This document shows, piece after piece, positions 18,119 to 26,933 of a stretch of DNA of 64,000 bases. The stretch lies in NCBI GenBank assembly GCA_963706835.1, contig CAVPOB010000002.1:124001-188000 (forward strand), written 5' to 3'. Position 1 is the stretch's first letter. Each line of letters begins with the position of its first letter. The translations under genes and the position numbers were made by a program. This DNA is from CAVXYG01 sp963706835 (lineage in GTDB: Bacteria; Actinomycetota; Actinomycetes; S36-B12; GCA-2699445). The notes beneath the pieces are model-generated. The model searched no databases and was not told the origin of the DNA. It saw only the letters and a program-made list of their open reading frames with translations.

Positions 18119-18891
18119 TGCATCCGTTGCCCAGCGCCCAACCAGCCGCCGTCATCCTCGGAGTCTCCCGGGCCCAGGATGAACGAGCACATCAGATGGG
18201 CGGGAGGCACAAGATCGTGTGTCCGCCAGGCGCGGAGGTGGCCGTAGTCGACAAGCACTTCCTCGACTCCCAGCCTGCGCACATCCAGGAGCTCCTCAGC
18301 AGCAACATGCTGAAGCCCGGGGTGGTCCTGGTCCGCAGCCCGTTCGGGACCGGCAGCTATGCACCAGAGTCCGACGCCGAACTCCTCTTCGAGCGCGAGA
18401 AGCTGCAGCTGGTGTCGTCGCTGTGCCGGATCCTGGGCGCGAGCCGAGTCAAGTCCGAAACCAGCACACTGCACGTGAAGCACCAAGTCACGACCGTCAA
18501 AGCGAAGATCGGGAAGAAACTCGGGAGGGTCCAGCCGTTCAACGGCGACGGGAAGATGACCCTGGATGAGCGTGAGGAGTGGCAATCACGGTTGCAGGTA
18601 GACGGCACCTACCCCGGCGGGAAGCCCGACATCACTGCGGCCTGGGCATTCGTCGAGCAGCATTCGTTGCGCGATCCGGAGATCGCCGGTCTGGTTGAGG
18701 CTCGCTCAGGCCAGAACCCGGTGCAGCATCTCGCCATTACCGTCACCTACGAAGGACGTGACGACCGGAACCTAGACCTGGCCGCGCAGGTCCAGCTGCC
18801 CGCTCTCTCCGTCGCCGTCAACGGTCGGCGAGACCACTCGATCAGGCGGCATGTGTCGCTCAAGCTGCAGATCACGTTCCCCGAGGAGTAG
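18118..18891 (+). CDS. Unknown protein, third gene of GTPase cassette
   Basis: 257 residues from the ATG at 18118, which shares its A with the previous stop (TGATG). Not recognised. It is soluble, with an N-terminal alpha/beta part (HKIVCPPGAEVAVVDKHFLD), a central basic helical segment with several lysines (VKAKIGKKLGRV, about 127-138), and a C-terminal beta-rich part ending LKLQITFPEE. It might be an effector or scaffold for the GTPase; this is only inferred from position. A longer frame to 18025 overlaps the previous gene and is rejected. Confidence 0.65.
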   Translation: MHPLPSAQPAAVILGVSRAQDERAHQMGGRHKIVCPPGAEVAVVDKHFLDSQPAHIQELLSSNMLKPGVVLVRSPFGTGSYAPESDAELLFEREKLQLVSSLCRILGASRVKSETSTLHVKHQVTTVKAKIGKKLGRVQPFNGDGKMTLDEREEWQSRLQVDGTYPGGKPDITAAWAFVEQHSLRDPEIAGLVEARSGQNPVQHLAITVTYEGRDDRNLDLAAQVQLPALSVAVNGRRDHSIRRHVSLKLQITFPEE

Positions 18892-19149
18892 GCGGGGCAC
18901 TGGCACAACCTCCTGGACATCACCCCTACCAGGTGGCGTCCTGTTGAGTGAATAGAGTCAGGCGCCCGTCTCGGGGTCCGGCGCGGAGCCTCGTGTGCTC
19001 CGTCGGGCTCTGGTGCGGTGAGCGTGTCGCCGGTGACGCGCGGTCAGACCGCGGGCGGACCGGCCGACGGGTGGAGGATTTCGACCCCTGAGGGGTCGGA
19101 TTCCTCCATGCCTGGCATGCGCCACCCCCGGAAGCCCGCGTGAACGGTG

Positions 19150-21525
19150 CTAGCCCGTGGCGGACCCGCCAGCCCTGGAGCGCAGGAGCTGCCGAGGCAC
19201 ACCAAGCGCCCGGGCAGGCTCGCCGTTCAGCAGCGCGACCGCGCGGTCGACCGCGCCGAGGCTGATCCGGCCGGACATCTGCACGAAGGTCCGCAGCGGC
19301 GTCCCCTCCCGGATCGCCGCCGCCCACCGCTCGGCCGCGGCCGGATCGTCGCGCGGCGCCACCCGCCTGCGCGCCGCCGACACCACCACGGCCGCCACCG
19401 CCCGGCCGAGCGGATGGGACTGCAGATCGGCCAGCGTGGACGTCCGGGAGAACGGACGCGCGGCCATCGGTTCGGGGAGGGGGTGACCGAGCAGGGCGGC
19501 GAACTCCTCCGCTGTGGCGACCGGGCCGGCTGTGCGGACCAGCGCGGGAGCAGGGTCGTCGGAGGTGATCCGGATCGTGGCCGAGCCACGGATGTCGGCG
19601 GCTGAGGCGCCGACCATGATGCGGTACTCCCCGGCCACGACCGCCCACCGGCCGCGGGCCGTATCCCAGACAGCGAACGCACGCTCGTCCAGTGGGATTC
19701 GGACGGTCGCGGCGGCTCCGGGCTCCAGATGGACCTTGGCGAATCCGCGCAGCTCCTTGGCGGGCCGCGCCAGGGCCGCGTCGCCCCCATCGACCGGACC
19801 CACGTACACCTGCACGACCTCGCTGCCGGACCGCGCCCCGATGTTGCGCACCGACACCTCCGCGGCAGGCGCCCCCGCTGAGCCGCCGATCGTCATGGGA
19901 CCGTACTCGAAGGTGGTGTAGGACAGCCCGTGGCCGAACGGGAAACGGGCCGGCACGCCGTCCGATTCGTGGCTGCGGTATCCGACGTGCCAGGTCTCCC
20001 GGTACTGCACCTGTCGGCCCGTGCCGGGGAAGTTCCGGTCCGCCGGCAGGTCCGTCGGCGCGAAGGGGATGCTCTCGGCCAGCCGACCGCCCGGTTCGGC
20101 GCGCCCGGTGAGCACGTCGGCCAGCGCCGACCCGGCCGCCTGTCCCCCCAGGTGCGCCTGGAGGATCGCGGCGGCCCGATGGCCCCAGGGCATCGCCACC
20201 GCGGCCCCGGTCGTCAGGGCCACGACGGTGCGCGGATTGACGTCCAGCACGATCTGCGCCAGCTGGTCCATCCCCTCCGGCAGCCCGAAATCGGCCCGAT
20301 CCCACGACTCCGACTCCCAGCGCTGCGGCAGTCCCAGGAGCAGCACGACGGTGTGCGCGGTGCGTGCCGCTGCGGCGGCCTCGGCCAGCAGCGCCGGCGT
20401 GGTGCTGCCATCGATCGGGTCGTAGCCGGCCGCATAGCGCGCCTCGGGCAGCGCGTCGCGCAGTGTGTCCACTTGCCTCGGCGTGACCTGGGAGGAGCCG
20501 GCCCCCTGGTAGCGCGGCCGGTCGGCGAACGCGCCGATGAGGGTGATCCGGCTCGCCTCCGGCACGGGCAGGGCGCCGTCGTTGGTGAGCAGGACGCAGG
20601 CCGCAGCGGCTGCCCGCCGGGCCAGTGCATGGTGGGCCTGCACGGGCACGGGCGGCGGGTCCTCGGCAGCCGGCCAGCGCTGCGCCAGCGCCACGACCCG
20701 GGCGGCGCTGCGGTTGAGGTCGGCCTCGGCGAGGCTGCCGTCGCGCACCGCCGCGGCCACTTCGGTGTCGAAGGCGCGGGCGCCGCCGGGCATCTCCAGA
20801 TCCATCCCGACCCGCAGTCCGGCGATCCGGTCGTTGGTGCCGCCCCAGTCGGACATGACCAGGCCCCGATACCCCCACTCCCCGCGCAGGATCCGGTGCA
20901 GCAGGACCTCATGATCAGAGCAGTACTGACCGTTCACGAGGTTGTACGCGGTCATCACGGCCGCGGGCTCGGCGGCCAGGGCGATCTCGAACCCGCGCAG
21001 GTACACCTCGCGCAGGGTTCGCTCATCGACGATCGTGTCGAGGACCATCCGGCGCGTCTCGCAGTTGTTGGCGGCGAAGTGCTTCAAGCAGGCCCCCACC
21101 CCCTGCCCCTGGATGCCCCGCACCATCGCGGCCGCCAATTGCCCGGACAGCAGCGGATCCTCGGCGAAGTACTCGAAGTTGCGGCCCCCGAGCGGGTGGC
21201 GCTTGATGTTCATCCCCGGTCCCAGCACGACGGACACCCCTGCCGCCCGCGCCTCCCGGCCGATGGCCGCACCGACCTCTTCGACGAGATCCGGGTCCCA
21301 TGTGGACGCCAGCGCACTGGCCGTGGGGAAGCAGGTCGCGGGTTCGCCCGGTCCACCCCGGCGGACCTCCTTGCGCAGGCCGTGCGGACCGTCGGTCATC
21401 AGGATCGAGGGCACCCTTCCTGGAATCGGCTGGGTGGTCCAGAAGTCCCGACCGGCCACCAGGCGCACCCGTTCGAGCAGTGGCAGTTCGGCCACGATCA
21501 CCGCTGCTTCGCGCTCGTCCGCCAT
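19150..21525 (-). CDS. Glycoside hydrolase family 3 beta-glucosidase-like enzyme
   Basis: 791 residues from the ATG at 21525, with an AGGAGG 8 bases before it. The GH3 barrel shows the conserved GPGMNIKRHPLGGRNFEY and LKHFAANN substrate-binding motifs and the nucleophile loop VMSDWGG (Asp about 220). The alpha/beta sandwich follows with the acid/base loop around WESESWDRADFGLP, then a fibronectin-III-like domain (VSVRNIGARSGSEVVQVYVG). No signal peptide, so it should act in the cytosol on imported beta-glucosides or related oligosaccharides. An extra C-terminal stretch of about 110 residues after the Fn3 part is not assigned. Large overlapping frames on either strand are shadows. Confidence 0.9.
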   Translation of the reverse strand: MADEREAAVIVAELPLLERVRLVAGRDFWTTQPIPGRVPSILMTDGPHGLRKEVRRGGPGEPATCFPTASALASTWDPDLVEEVGAAIGREARAAGVSVVLGPGMNIKRHPLGGRNFEYFAEDPLLSGQLAAAMVRGIQGQGVGACLKHFAANNCETRRMVLDTIVDERTLREVYLRGFEIALAAEPAAVMTAYNLVNGQYCSDHEVLLHRILRGEWGYRGLVMSDWGGTNDRIAGLRVGMDLEMPGGARAFDTEVAAAVRDGSLAEADLNRSAARVVALAQRWPAAEDPPPVPVQAHHALARRAAAAACVLLTNDGALPVPEASRITLIGAFADRPRYQGAGSSQVTPRQVDTLRDALPEARYAAGYDPIDGSTTPALLAEAAAAARTAHTVVLLLGLPQRWESESWDRADFGLPEGMDQLAQIVLDVNPRTVVALTTGAAVAMPWGHRAAAILQAHLGGQAAGSALADVLTGRAEPGGRLAESIPFAPTDLPADRNFPGTGRQVQYRETWHVGYRSHESDGVPARFPFGHGLSYTTFEYGPMTIGGSAGAPAAEVSVRNIGARSGSEVVQVYVGPVDGGDAALARPAKELRGFAKVHLEPGAAATVRIPLDERAFAVWDTARGRWAVVAGEYRIMVGASAADIRGSATIRITSDDPAPALVRTAGPVATAEEFAALLGHPLPEPMAARPFSRTSTLADLQSHPLGRAVAAVVVSAARRRVAPRDDPAAAERWAAAIREGTPLRTFVQMSGRISLGAVDRAVALLNGEPARALGVPRQLLRSRAGGSATG

Positions 21526-21619
21526 CGGCCGCCTCCTGCCTCGAGGGTCCCACGGACCGCCCTGGGAGGCCCGCCACCGAGGCTCAAGGGCCCCCACACC
21601 CCGCGCCTAGGCTGAGACG

Positions 21620-21724
21620 GTGCCGACGCTCCTGCTCAATCTCGCGCTCATGGTCGCCTTCGCCTTCGTGGCCCGGGCCCAGCTGGATGCGCTGCGACCC
21701 GGCGCCGGGGCGGCCCCGCGGTAG
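21620..21724 (+). CDS. Possible 34-residue single-helix membrane peptide
   Basis: A GTG-started frame of 34 residues begins MPTLLLNLALMVAFAFVARA, one hydrophobic helix followed by a short Arg/Ala/Gly tail, ending in TAG. It sits alone between the divergent GH3 gene and the lipoprotein gene. There is only a weak GAG before the start, so it may be chance. Confidence 0.25.
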   Translation: MPTLLLNLALMVAFAFVARAQLDALRPGAGAAPR

Positions 21725-21771
21725 GACGTACGGCCCTTGTCGGTGCCACTGCCGCGCCGCACCATGCCGTT

Positions 21772-22470
21772 ATGCGCAGTCGTCGTGTGATCCTGACCGC
21801 GGCTGCGTTGGCCGTCGCACTGCTGGCCGCATGCACCTCCGGCGGCGAACCGACGGCAACACCGACGCCTCCAGCGGAGCCGACTCCTGCCACGACGGCC
21901 ACGGCCACGGCGACTGCGACCCCGACCGGTACGCCGTCTTCGACCACGACCGGCACGCCGTCCCCGGCGACGACGGCGCCGACACCGACGGCGACCTCGG
22001 CCGCCTGTGAGGCGTTCGGCTCACTGGCCGATCAGCAGTCCTCCGATCCGTTGGCCATGTCCACCCTGACGGGCAGCAAGATGCGCGTCGGGGACCATGC
22101 ATGCTACGAGCGGTGGGTGCTGGAGATGACCGGCAGCGGAGAGCGGCCCGGCTGGTCGGTCGGCTACCGGGATCCGCTCATCGCCGACCCGGCCGGCTTC
22201 GAGGTGGCACTCACCGGAGGCGCCAGCCTCGAGGTCGTGGTGCGCGTCTGGACAGTGACCGACTACCCCGACCGCCCGCCGGAGTGGCCGCCATTCACCA
22301 GTCCCACCACGATCGTGACCGACGGGTTCTCCGCCATCCGCGAGGTGCAGTACATCTCGGCATTCGAGGGCACCACGCAATTCGGCATCGGCGTGGATCG
22401 GCAGCGCCCGTTCCGTGCGTTCTGGCTGGACGATCCGCCCCGGCTGGTGGTGGACGTGGCCACGGACTGA
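21772..22470 (+). CDS. AMIN-like domain lipoprotein
   Basis: 232 residues. A signal peptide ends in the lipobox LLAACT (Cys about 21), followed by a long Thr/Pro/Ala linker (about 25-75) and a single folded domain of about 155 residues (GWSVGYRDPLIAD, REVQYISAFEGTTQFGIGVD, LVVDVATD). The pattern matches the AMIN-like lipoproteins of actinobacteria, which are thought to bind cell-wall polymers. It should sit on the outer face of the membrane with the linker crossing the wall. It ends 4 bases before the convergent gene. Confidence 0.75.
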   Translation: MRSRRVILTAAALAVALLAACTSGGEPTATPTPPAEPTPATTATATATATPTGTPSSTTTGTPSPATTAPTPTATSAACEAFGSLADQQSSDPLAMSTLTGSKMRVGDHACYERWVLEMTGSGERPGWSVGYRDPLIADPAGFEVALTGGASLEVVVRVWTVTDYPDRPPEWPPFTSPTTIVTDGFSAIREVQYISAFEGTTQFGIGVDRQRPFRAFWLDDPPRLVVDVATD

Positions 22471-22473
22471 GCC

Positions 22474-22980
22474 TCACGGGCCGGCCAGCGCCGGGTCGCG
22501 GGCGTGGGCCAGGACCGTCTCCAGGGACGGCATGCCCCGGCAGACGAGCCCGGCGGCGGCGGCAAGTTCCGGCAGCTGCTCGGCCAGCATCACCAGGGCC
22601 GTGACGTCGCCGATGCGGCTGTGGGCGACGTCAGCGGAGAGCGCGGCCAGCGCCGCTGGCCCGATGTCCGGTCCCGCCGTCACCTCCAGCGGATCCACCC
22701 GGAAGGTCTCGGCGGTGGTACAGACGAGCAGTGTTGTGCCGCTGATGTGCGCGTCGTGGCGCAGATGACCGGCGGCCTCGGCCACCAGGCGCTGGTAGTC
22801 GGCGGCGCCGGCGATGAGGGCGTGCCCGGCCGATGCCGCGTCGGGCAGGCCCAGGACGTCGGCGATGGCCGTGTGATCCAGGGCGGCAACCGCTCGGTAC
22901 AGTCTTCCCGCGCGGGCGGCCGCCTGCTCCTCGACGGTGAAGGTGAGCTGCACCGTGGCGGCGAGTGCGGCGTCGGTCAT
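22474..22980 (-). CDS. Unknown Ala-rich soluble protein
   Basis: 168 residues from the ATG at 22978-22980. Almost wholly helical by composition, rich in Ala and Leu, with one beta-like stretch GTTLLVCTTAETFRVDP. No membrane helix or known motif is visible and I do not recognise it. Divergent from the 527-residue unknown protein gene, sharing a 155-base control region with a palindrome. The pairing suggests joint control. Confidence 0.55.
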   Translation of the reverse strand: MTDAALAATVQLTFTVEEQAAARAGRLYRAVAALDHTAIADVLGLPDAASAGHALIAGAADYQRLVAEAAGHLRHDAHISGTTLLVCTTAETFRVDPLEVTAGPDIGPAALAALSADVAHSRIGDVTALVMLAEQLPELAAAAGLVCRGMPSLETVLAHARDPALAGP

Positions 22981-22992
22981 TCGGGGCCTCCT

Positions 22993-23012
22993 CAGCAACG
23001 CGGCTGTTGCTG
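22993..23012. promoter_or_regulatory. Palindrome between two divergent unknown genes
   Basis: CAGCAAC-GCGGCT-GTTGCTG is a perfect 7-bp inverted repeat with a 6-base spacer. It starts 13 bases before the minus-strand start at 22980, a suitable place for a repressor site. No regulator is adjacent. Confidence 0.4.
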
Positions 23013-23135
23013 CGATCCTGGACGCTGGGCGCCACCGGCGGGCCGCCGGCAACCGCAACGGTGGAGAACCCGAGGATGTGGATATGGCGCCGCCGGAGTA
23101 CCAGCGCCCCGACCTTCGATGTGGAGGAGCCTGCC

Positions 23136-24719
23136 ATGGCGCAGCAATGGTCCCCCGAGTCCGGGCCGCACTGGGTCCGCAGCCCCCAACGGGCGCGGGA
23201 GTTGGCCGCCTACCTGCTCGACCCTGCCCGCAGCCGGCCGGTCGTCGTGATCACCGTCCACCCCGAGTCGGCCGGTCCCCGCATCGACGCTGACGACGTC
23301 GCCGGGGAGCTGCGCGGCATCGTGCCGGTCGCTGTGGTGGCCGCCTCCGCCACCGCCGGCCTCGCCGAAGGGCTCGGGGATCGGGCACCGTCGGTCTCCT
23401 ACGGTGCCGCGCGGCTGTACCCGTCCGGCGAGGAGTGGCTGCGCAACCGCGCCGCCGCGCCCCTGTTCCTGTGTCCCAGCGCCGCCCAAGGCGTTCGCGT
23501 GGCGCAGCAGCTCGTGGCAGCAGCCCTCCTCGACGCCCATCGGGCGGGCCTGCTGGCACCACCGTCGGCACCTGCCCAGGACCCGAAGCGCGAGACGGCC
23601 AAGGTCATCGGCTTCGCCACCGAACACCATGTCCTGGTGCGCACCGAGGAGCGGCAGCAGGGCGTGCTGCATGCCGCGCGCCTGCGCGTCGATGTCCCGG
23701 CGGATCGGCTCCTGCGGCGCGGGCAACACCTGACCGGCACGCTGGGCGCGTCTGGCAAGCCGCCGCAGTTCCTGCCGGAGCCGCCCGCGATCGACGTGCC
23801 GGCGCTGGTGCGGCGCGAGTGCCCGAACGGTGCCACTGTCCCAGCGCTGGTCCGGGAGGTGACCGACCACTGGGCGCAGGTGCTGCTGCACCCGGACTAC
23901 CCCGTCGTGCTGTTCGATGAGGACGAGGATCTGACCCGGCTCATCTCGGCCGGTGAGGTGATCAGCGTCGAAGTGGCGTGGATCGACGGCAGCTGCCTGG
24001 TGGCGCTGGCGCAGGAGGCGCGGACGCTGGACGCCTTGGCGATCCTGCCCGGCGGTCCGCCGTGGCTGGCGCTGGCCGAGCCTGAACGATGGGTGCCGGC
24101 ACCGGCGCCCGAGGAGCGCGTCGTGGAGTCGGCGCCGCAGAACGAGGACGAGGCGGCTGCACGGCTGGCGCAGGCTCGCGCGGCGGCTGAGGTGTTCGCT
24201 GAGGCGGCTGCCGCACTGCAGGCCGAGGTCGATGCGCTGCGCAGAGAGGCGCGGGGGCTGCGCGCGAACCTGCGCGCGGCCCGGCTGGCCGAACGCAACC
24301 GCGAACTGCCGCAGGCGTTCGCCGATGCGCAGCAGCAGTTCCGCTGGGAGGTCGAGATCGCCTATTTGGAACACGTCCCGGAATCGCAGCGAGCGCGGTA
24401 CCCGCTGGCCGACTATGCGGTGGGCCGGGCGTTCCTGGGCCGACTGGACACTATGTGGGGCGTACCTCGGGACAAACTCCTGCAACTCGTCGTGGACGTG
24501 CTGTGCGGCCGGGCGCAGGAGATGCCGTCCCGCCAGGTCCAGCCCGTGCCCGTCCGAGGCTCAGGCGCGCAGCAGGAGCGGGCCGATGGCGCCCGGGCCT
24601 GGCGCGCCACCCTGCAGGTCCACAGCCACACCGGGCGCCGGATGAAGTACTGGCGCCTGCCGGATGGGCGCATCGAACTCGACAGCGTCGGCGTGCACGA
24701 CGACGATCGGCATCGGTAG
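23136..24719 (+). CDS. Unknown protein with long central coiled coil
   Basis: 527 residues from the ATG at 23136, preceded by GGAGGAG. An alpha/beta N-terminal domain (RPVVVITVHPESAGPRIDAD) covers about 200 residues, followed by a beta-rich domain. A strong Ala/Arg/Glu coiled coil spans about 325-385 (EAAAALQAEVDALRREARGL). The C-terminal domain is basic and soluble (QFRWEVEIAYLEHVPESQRA). No membrane segment, no nucleotide-binding loop. I do not recognise it; the coiled coil suggests an oligomer or a scaffold. Divergent from the 22474-22980 gene. Confidence 0.6.
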   Translation: MAQQWSPESGPHWVRSPQRARELAAYLLDPARSRPVVVITVHPESAGPRIDADDVAGELRGIVPVAVVAASATAGLAEGLGDRAPSVSYGAARLYPSGEEWLRNRAAAPLFLCPSAAQGVRVAQQLVAAALLDAHRAGLLAPPSAPAQDPKRETAKVIGFATEHHVLVRTEERQQGVLHAARLRVDVPADRLLRRGQHLTGTLGASGKPPQFLPEPPAIDVPALVRRECPNGATVPALVREVTDHWAQVLLHPDYPVVLFDEDEDLTRLISAGEVISVEVAWIDGSCLVALAQEARTLDALAILPGGPPWLALAEPERWVPAPAPEERVVESAPQNEDEAAARLAQARAAAEVFAEAAAALQAEVDALRREARGLRANLRAARLAERNRELPQAFADAQQQFRWEVEIAYLEHVPESQRARYPLADYAVGRAFLGRLDTMWGVPRDKLLQLVVDVLCGRAQEMPSRQVQPVPVRGSGAQQERADGARAWRATLQVHSHTGRRMKYWRLPDGRIELDSVGVHDDDRHR

Positions 24720-24792
24720 CGGGTTGCGGCCACGGCGCTCCTGCGCGGATCCAGGGTCGCAGTCGCGCCGGTGGCGAACCCCGGTCGCCGCA

Positions 24793-25218
24793 CTACAGCG
24801 CCGGGCGGACCTGCCACTGCCCGTCCGGCCAGACCGCGCGACGAACCCCCGACCCCGCGATCATCCGGCGGCAGCCGTCGCACGGTTCGTGGGTGACGTA
24901 GATGGTCGCCGATTCCGCCCTGCTGCGATCGGCGTAGAGCAGACAGTTCTGTTCGGCGTGAAGGGCCACGCAAGAGCCGGCGCCGGTGTCGTAAGAGCTG
25001 CCCGGCGCCACCGTGGCCGGGTCAAGCAGCCCGCGCGGGCACTGGCCCGCCAGGCAGCTCGGACCGCCCGAAGGCGCCCCGTTGTACCCGGTCGCCACAA
25101 TGCGGTGATCGGCGACGAGCACCGCGCCCACCCGGCGGCGACGACAATCCGCACGGGCCGCTACGGCCGCGGCGATCCCGAGGAAGTACTCGTCCCAGGT
25201 CGGCCGTGTGAGATGCAT
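24793..25218 (-). CDS. Deoxycytidylate (dCMP) deaminase-family enzyme
   Basis: 141 residues, the usual length. The zinc and catalytic motif HAEQN (about 89-93) and the second zinc motif PCDGCRRMI are intact, as is RADCRRRRVGAVLV near the N-terminus. It should deaminate dCMP to dUMP for thymidylate synthesis, or a related cytidine-type substrate. The long Gly/Ser/Cys insert before HAEQN is usual for the dCMP/ComE group. Divergent from the HdeD-like gene. Confidence 0.85.
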   Translation of the reverse strand: MHLTRPTWDEYFLGIAAAVAARADCRRRRVGAVLVADHRIVATGYNGAPSGGPSCLAGQCPRGLLDPATVAPGSSYDTGAGSCVALHAEQNCLLYADRSRAESATIYVTHEPCDGCRRMIAGSGVRRAVWPDGQWQVRPAL

Positions 25219-25315
25219 GACAGCATTGTCGCCCAGCGTTTGCGGCCGGGTGCTGCGGGAAGGCTTGCCGTCAATCGGGGTGCGCATCGGCGCGCCCATC
25301 GAAAGGAGCAGTCGT

Positions 25316-25972
25316 ATGACGAACCTGGACTCCACCAACCCGACAGAAGAGGTCGCGGTCGGCGAGATCGTGACGGCCCCTGGCCAGACCGCTGAGGCGG
25401 ACGCCTTCGCCGCGGAGGTCGGCAAGAACTGGGGCATGGTCCTCAGCTCCGGCCTGGTGATGATCGGCTTCGGTCTCGCCGTGATCGTCTGGCCCCAGGC
25501 CACCGTCAGCATCATCGCGGTGCTGCTGGGGATCGCGCTGATCGTCACCGGCCTGTTCTCCGTGGTCGGCAGCCTGACCCGACCGGACCGCCCGACCGCG
25601 ACCCGGGTGCTGATGGGGATCTCCGGTGTGTTGTCGATCGTGCTCGGCGCGGTGGCGCTGAGCGGGATCACCGAGGCGATCTGGATCCTCGGCCTGCTGA
25701 TCGGCTTCGGCTGGATCTTCAGCGGCGTCGCCGACCTCGCCGTCGGACTGTCCGCCAAGGGCATGCCGGGCCGCGGCGTGGCCATCACCGGTGGCATCCT
25801 CGGCATCATCGCTGGCGCGGTCGTGGTGCTGTGGCCGGGCAAGACCCTGCTGGTCCTGGCCTGGATCAGTGGGGTGGCGCTGGTCGTGCTGGGCATCGTG
25901 CAGGTGATCATGGCGATCCGGCTGCGCAAGGTGGCCTCAGCGGCCGATCTGCAGCGGGTGGTCGCCGGCTGA
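25316..25972 (+). CDS. HdeD/DUF308-family membrane protein
   Basis: 218 residues from the ATG at 25316 with AAAGGAGC before it. A soluble acidic N-terminus of about 35 residues is followed by six hydrophobic helices in three pairs (for example MVLSSGLVMIGFGLAVIVWP, GISGVLSIVLGAVALS, ITGGILGIIAGAVVVLWPG). This repeated pattern and the W-P after the first helix of each pair are typical of the HdeD family, associated with acid or general stress. A strong terminator follows its stop. Confidence 0.8.
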   Translation: MTNLDSTNPTEEVAVGEIVTAPGQTAEADAFAAEVGKNWGMVLSSGLVMIGFGLAVIVWPQATVSIIAVLLGIALIVTGLFSVVGSLTRPDRPTATRVLMGISGVLSIVLGAVALSGITEAIWILGLLIGFGWIFSGVADLAVGLSAKGMPGRGVAITGGILGIIAGAVVVLWPGKTLLVLAWISGVALVVLGIVQVIMAIRLRKVASAADLQRVVAG

Positions 25973-25990
25973 CCGTCGCCTCTGGCAAGC

Positions 25991-26025
25991 ACCGGCGCCG
26001 CCCCTGCACGGTGGGCGGCGCCGGT
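25991..26025. terminator. Bidirectional terminator between hdeD-like and AhpD-like genes
   Basis: accggcgccgccc (25991-26003) pairs perfectly with gggcggcgccggt (26013-26025): a 13-bp stem and a 9-base loop, located between two convergent stops (25972 and 26031). There is no T-run on either side. Confidence 0.75.
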
Positions 26026-26030
26026 TGCTG

Positions 26031-26390
26031 CTACCCCTCCTCCGGGTGCGCGGCGTCGTAGAACTCGCAGAACGACTCGTAGGCGCGCGGGGCGTAGATC
26101 GAGGACGGCCCGCCGCCCATCAGCAGCGTGACCCCGATGGCCTCGGCGGCTTCCTCCTTGCTGGCACCGTGCCGAACCGCGCCACGGGCGTGGGAGGCGA
26201 TGCAGCCGTCGCACTGCGAGCCGACGGACAGGGCAAGGGCGATGAGCTCCTTGGTCTTGGCATCGAGGGCGCCGTCGGAAAGCGCCGCACCGTGCAGTGC
26301 GGCGAAGCCCTGATAGACGCCGGGGATCATGCGGCGCAACTCCCGGGTCTGCGGGCGCAGCTCGTCCAGGGTTTCCTGCCCGTAGTTCAT
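26031..26390 (-). CDS. AhpD/carboxymuconolactone decarboxylase-family protein
   Basis: 119 residues from the ATG at 26390. It has the AhpD-type redox motif CDGCIASH (CXXC plus a downstream His) in the fold LDAKTKELIALALSVG...GASKEEAAEAI. Such proteins are small peroxidases or alkylhydroperoxidase-like thiol enzymes. The start overlaps the upstream membrane protein stop by ATGA, so both are one operon behind a CsoR-type palindrome, suggesting a link to metal or sulfur stress. Confidence 0.85.
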   Translation of the reverse strand: MNYGQETLDELRPQTRELRRMIPGVYQGFAALHGAALSDGALDAKTKELIALALSVGSQCDGCIASHARGAVRHGASKEEAAEAIGVTLLMGGGPSSIYAPRAYESFCEFYDAAHPEEG

Positions 26391-26905
26391 CGATTGGCCT
26401 CCACTTCTTCGTGCGGATTGTCGGACTGCCGGGTCCCCAGCGCACACGTCATCTCGCCGCGCAGCCGGACCAGCAACGCCCAGGCAAGCACGCCCACGCC
26501 CAGCACGGCGAGGTACGGCTGCACCGGCGCGAAGAACTGCACGGCACCGGTGGAGCCCAAGGCGATCAGGACCAGTTTGTTGCACACCGGGCACCCGATG
26601 GCGAAGTACGCCAGTGCCGCGCCGGCGACGCCGCCGCGCGCGGTCCGCTCACCGGGCAATGGCTCCGCGAAGGGAGCCGGCACCGGCGCCGGGCCACTGT
26701 TGCGCACGTAGGTCGCCACGAGCAGCCCGCTGAGGACGCTGGTCAGCACGAGGATGCCCATGGCCCAGTCGGTTGGCGGGATGCTGCGGCCGAAGATCGG
26801 ATTCGGGATCACCGCGCTGACCGCGCCGAGCAGCAGGAACGTCGCCAGGCCGGCGGCTGCCGCAGCCGCCCAGCGCCGCACCGACCAGGTCAGGAACGTC
26901 GTCAT
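26387..26905 (-). CDS. Membrane protein with CPVCNK motif (metal- or thiol-linked, unknown)
   Basis: 172 residues from the ATG at 26905; an upstream in-frame GTG at 26932 is less likely. Four or five hydrophobic helices are visible. Helix three starts FAIGCPVCNKLVLIALG, placing a CXXC pair at the membrane face, and the C-terminal tail is cytosolic and acidic. The CXXC and the CsoR-type palindrome 29 bases upstream suggest copper or persulfide handling, but I know no established function. It is coupled by ATGA to the AhpD-like gene. Confidence 0.65.
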   Translation of the reverse strand: MTTFLTWSVRRWAAAAAAGLATFLLLGAVSAVIPNPIFGRSIPPTDWAMGILVLTSVLSGLLVATYVRNSGPAPVPAPFAEPLPGERTARGGVAGAALAYFAIGCPVCNKLVLIALGSTGAVQFFAPVQPYLAVLGVGVLAWALLVRLRGEMTCALGTRQSDNPHEEVEANR

Positions 26906-26933
26906 GAAACACTGCTGGCCCACGACGCCCACT

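Noticed and set aside
18926..20878. Large Arg/Ala/Gly-rich minus-strand frame
   Set aside because: It is an alternative frame of the GH3 gene with shadow composition and no start signal.
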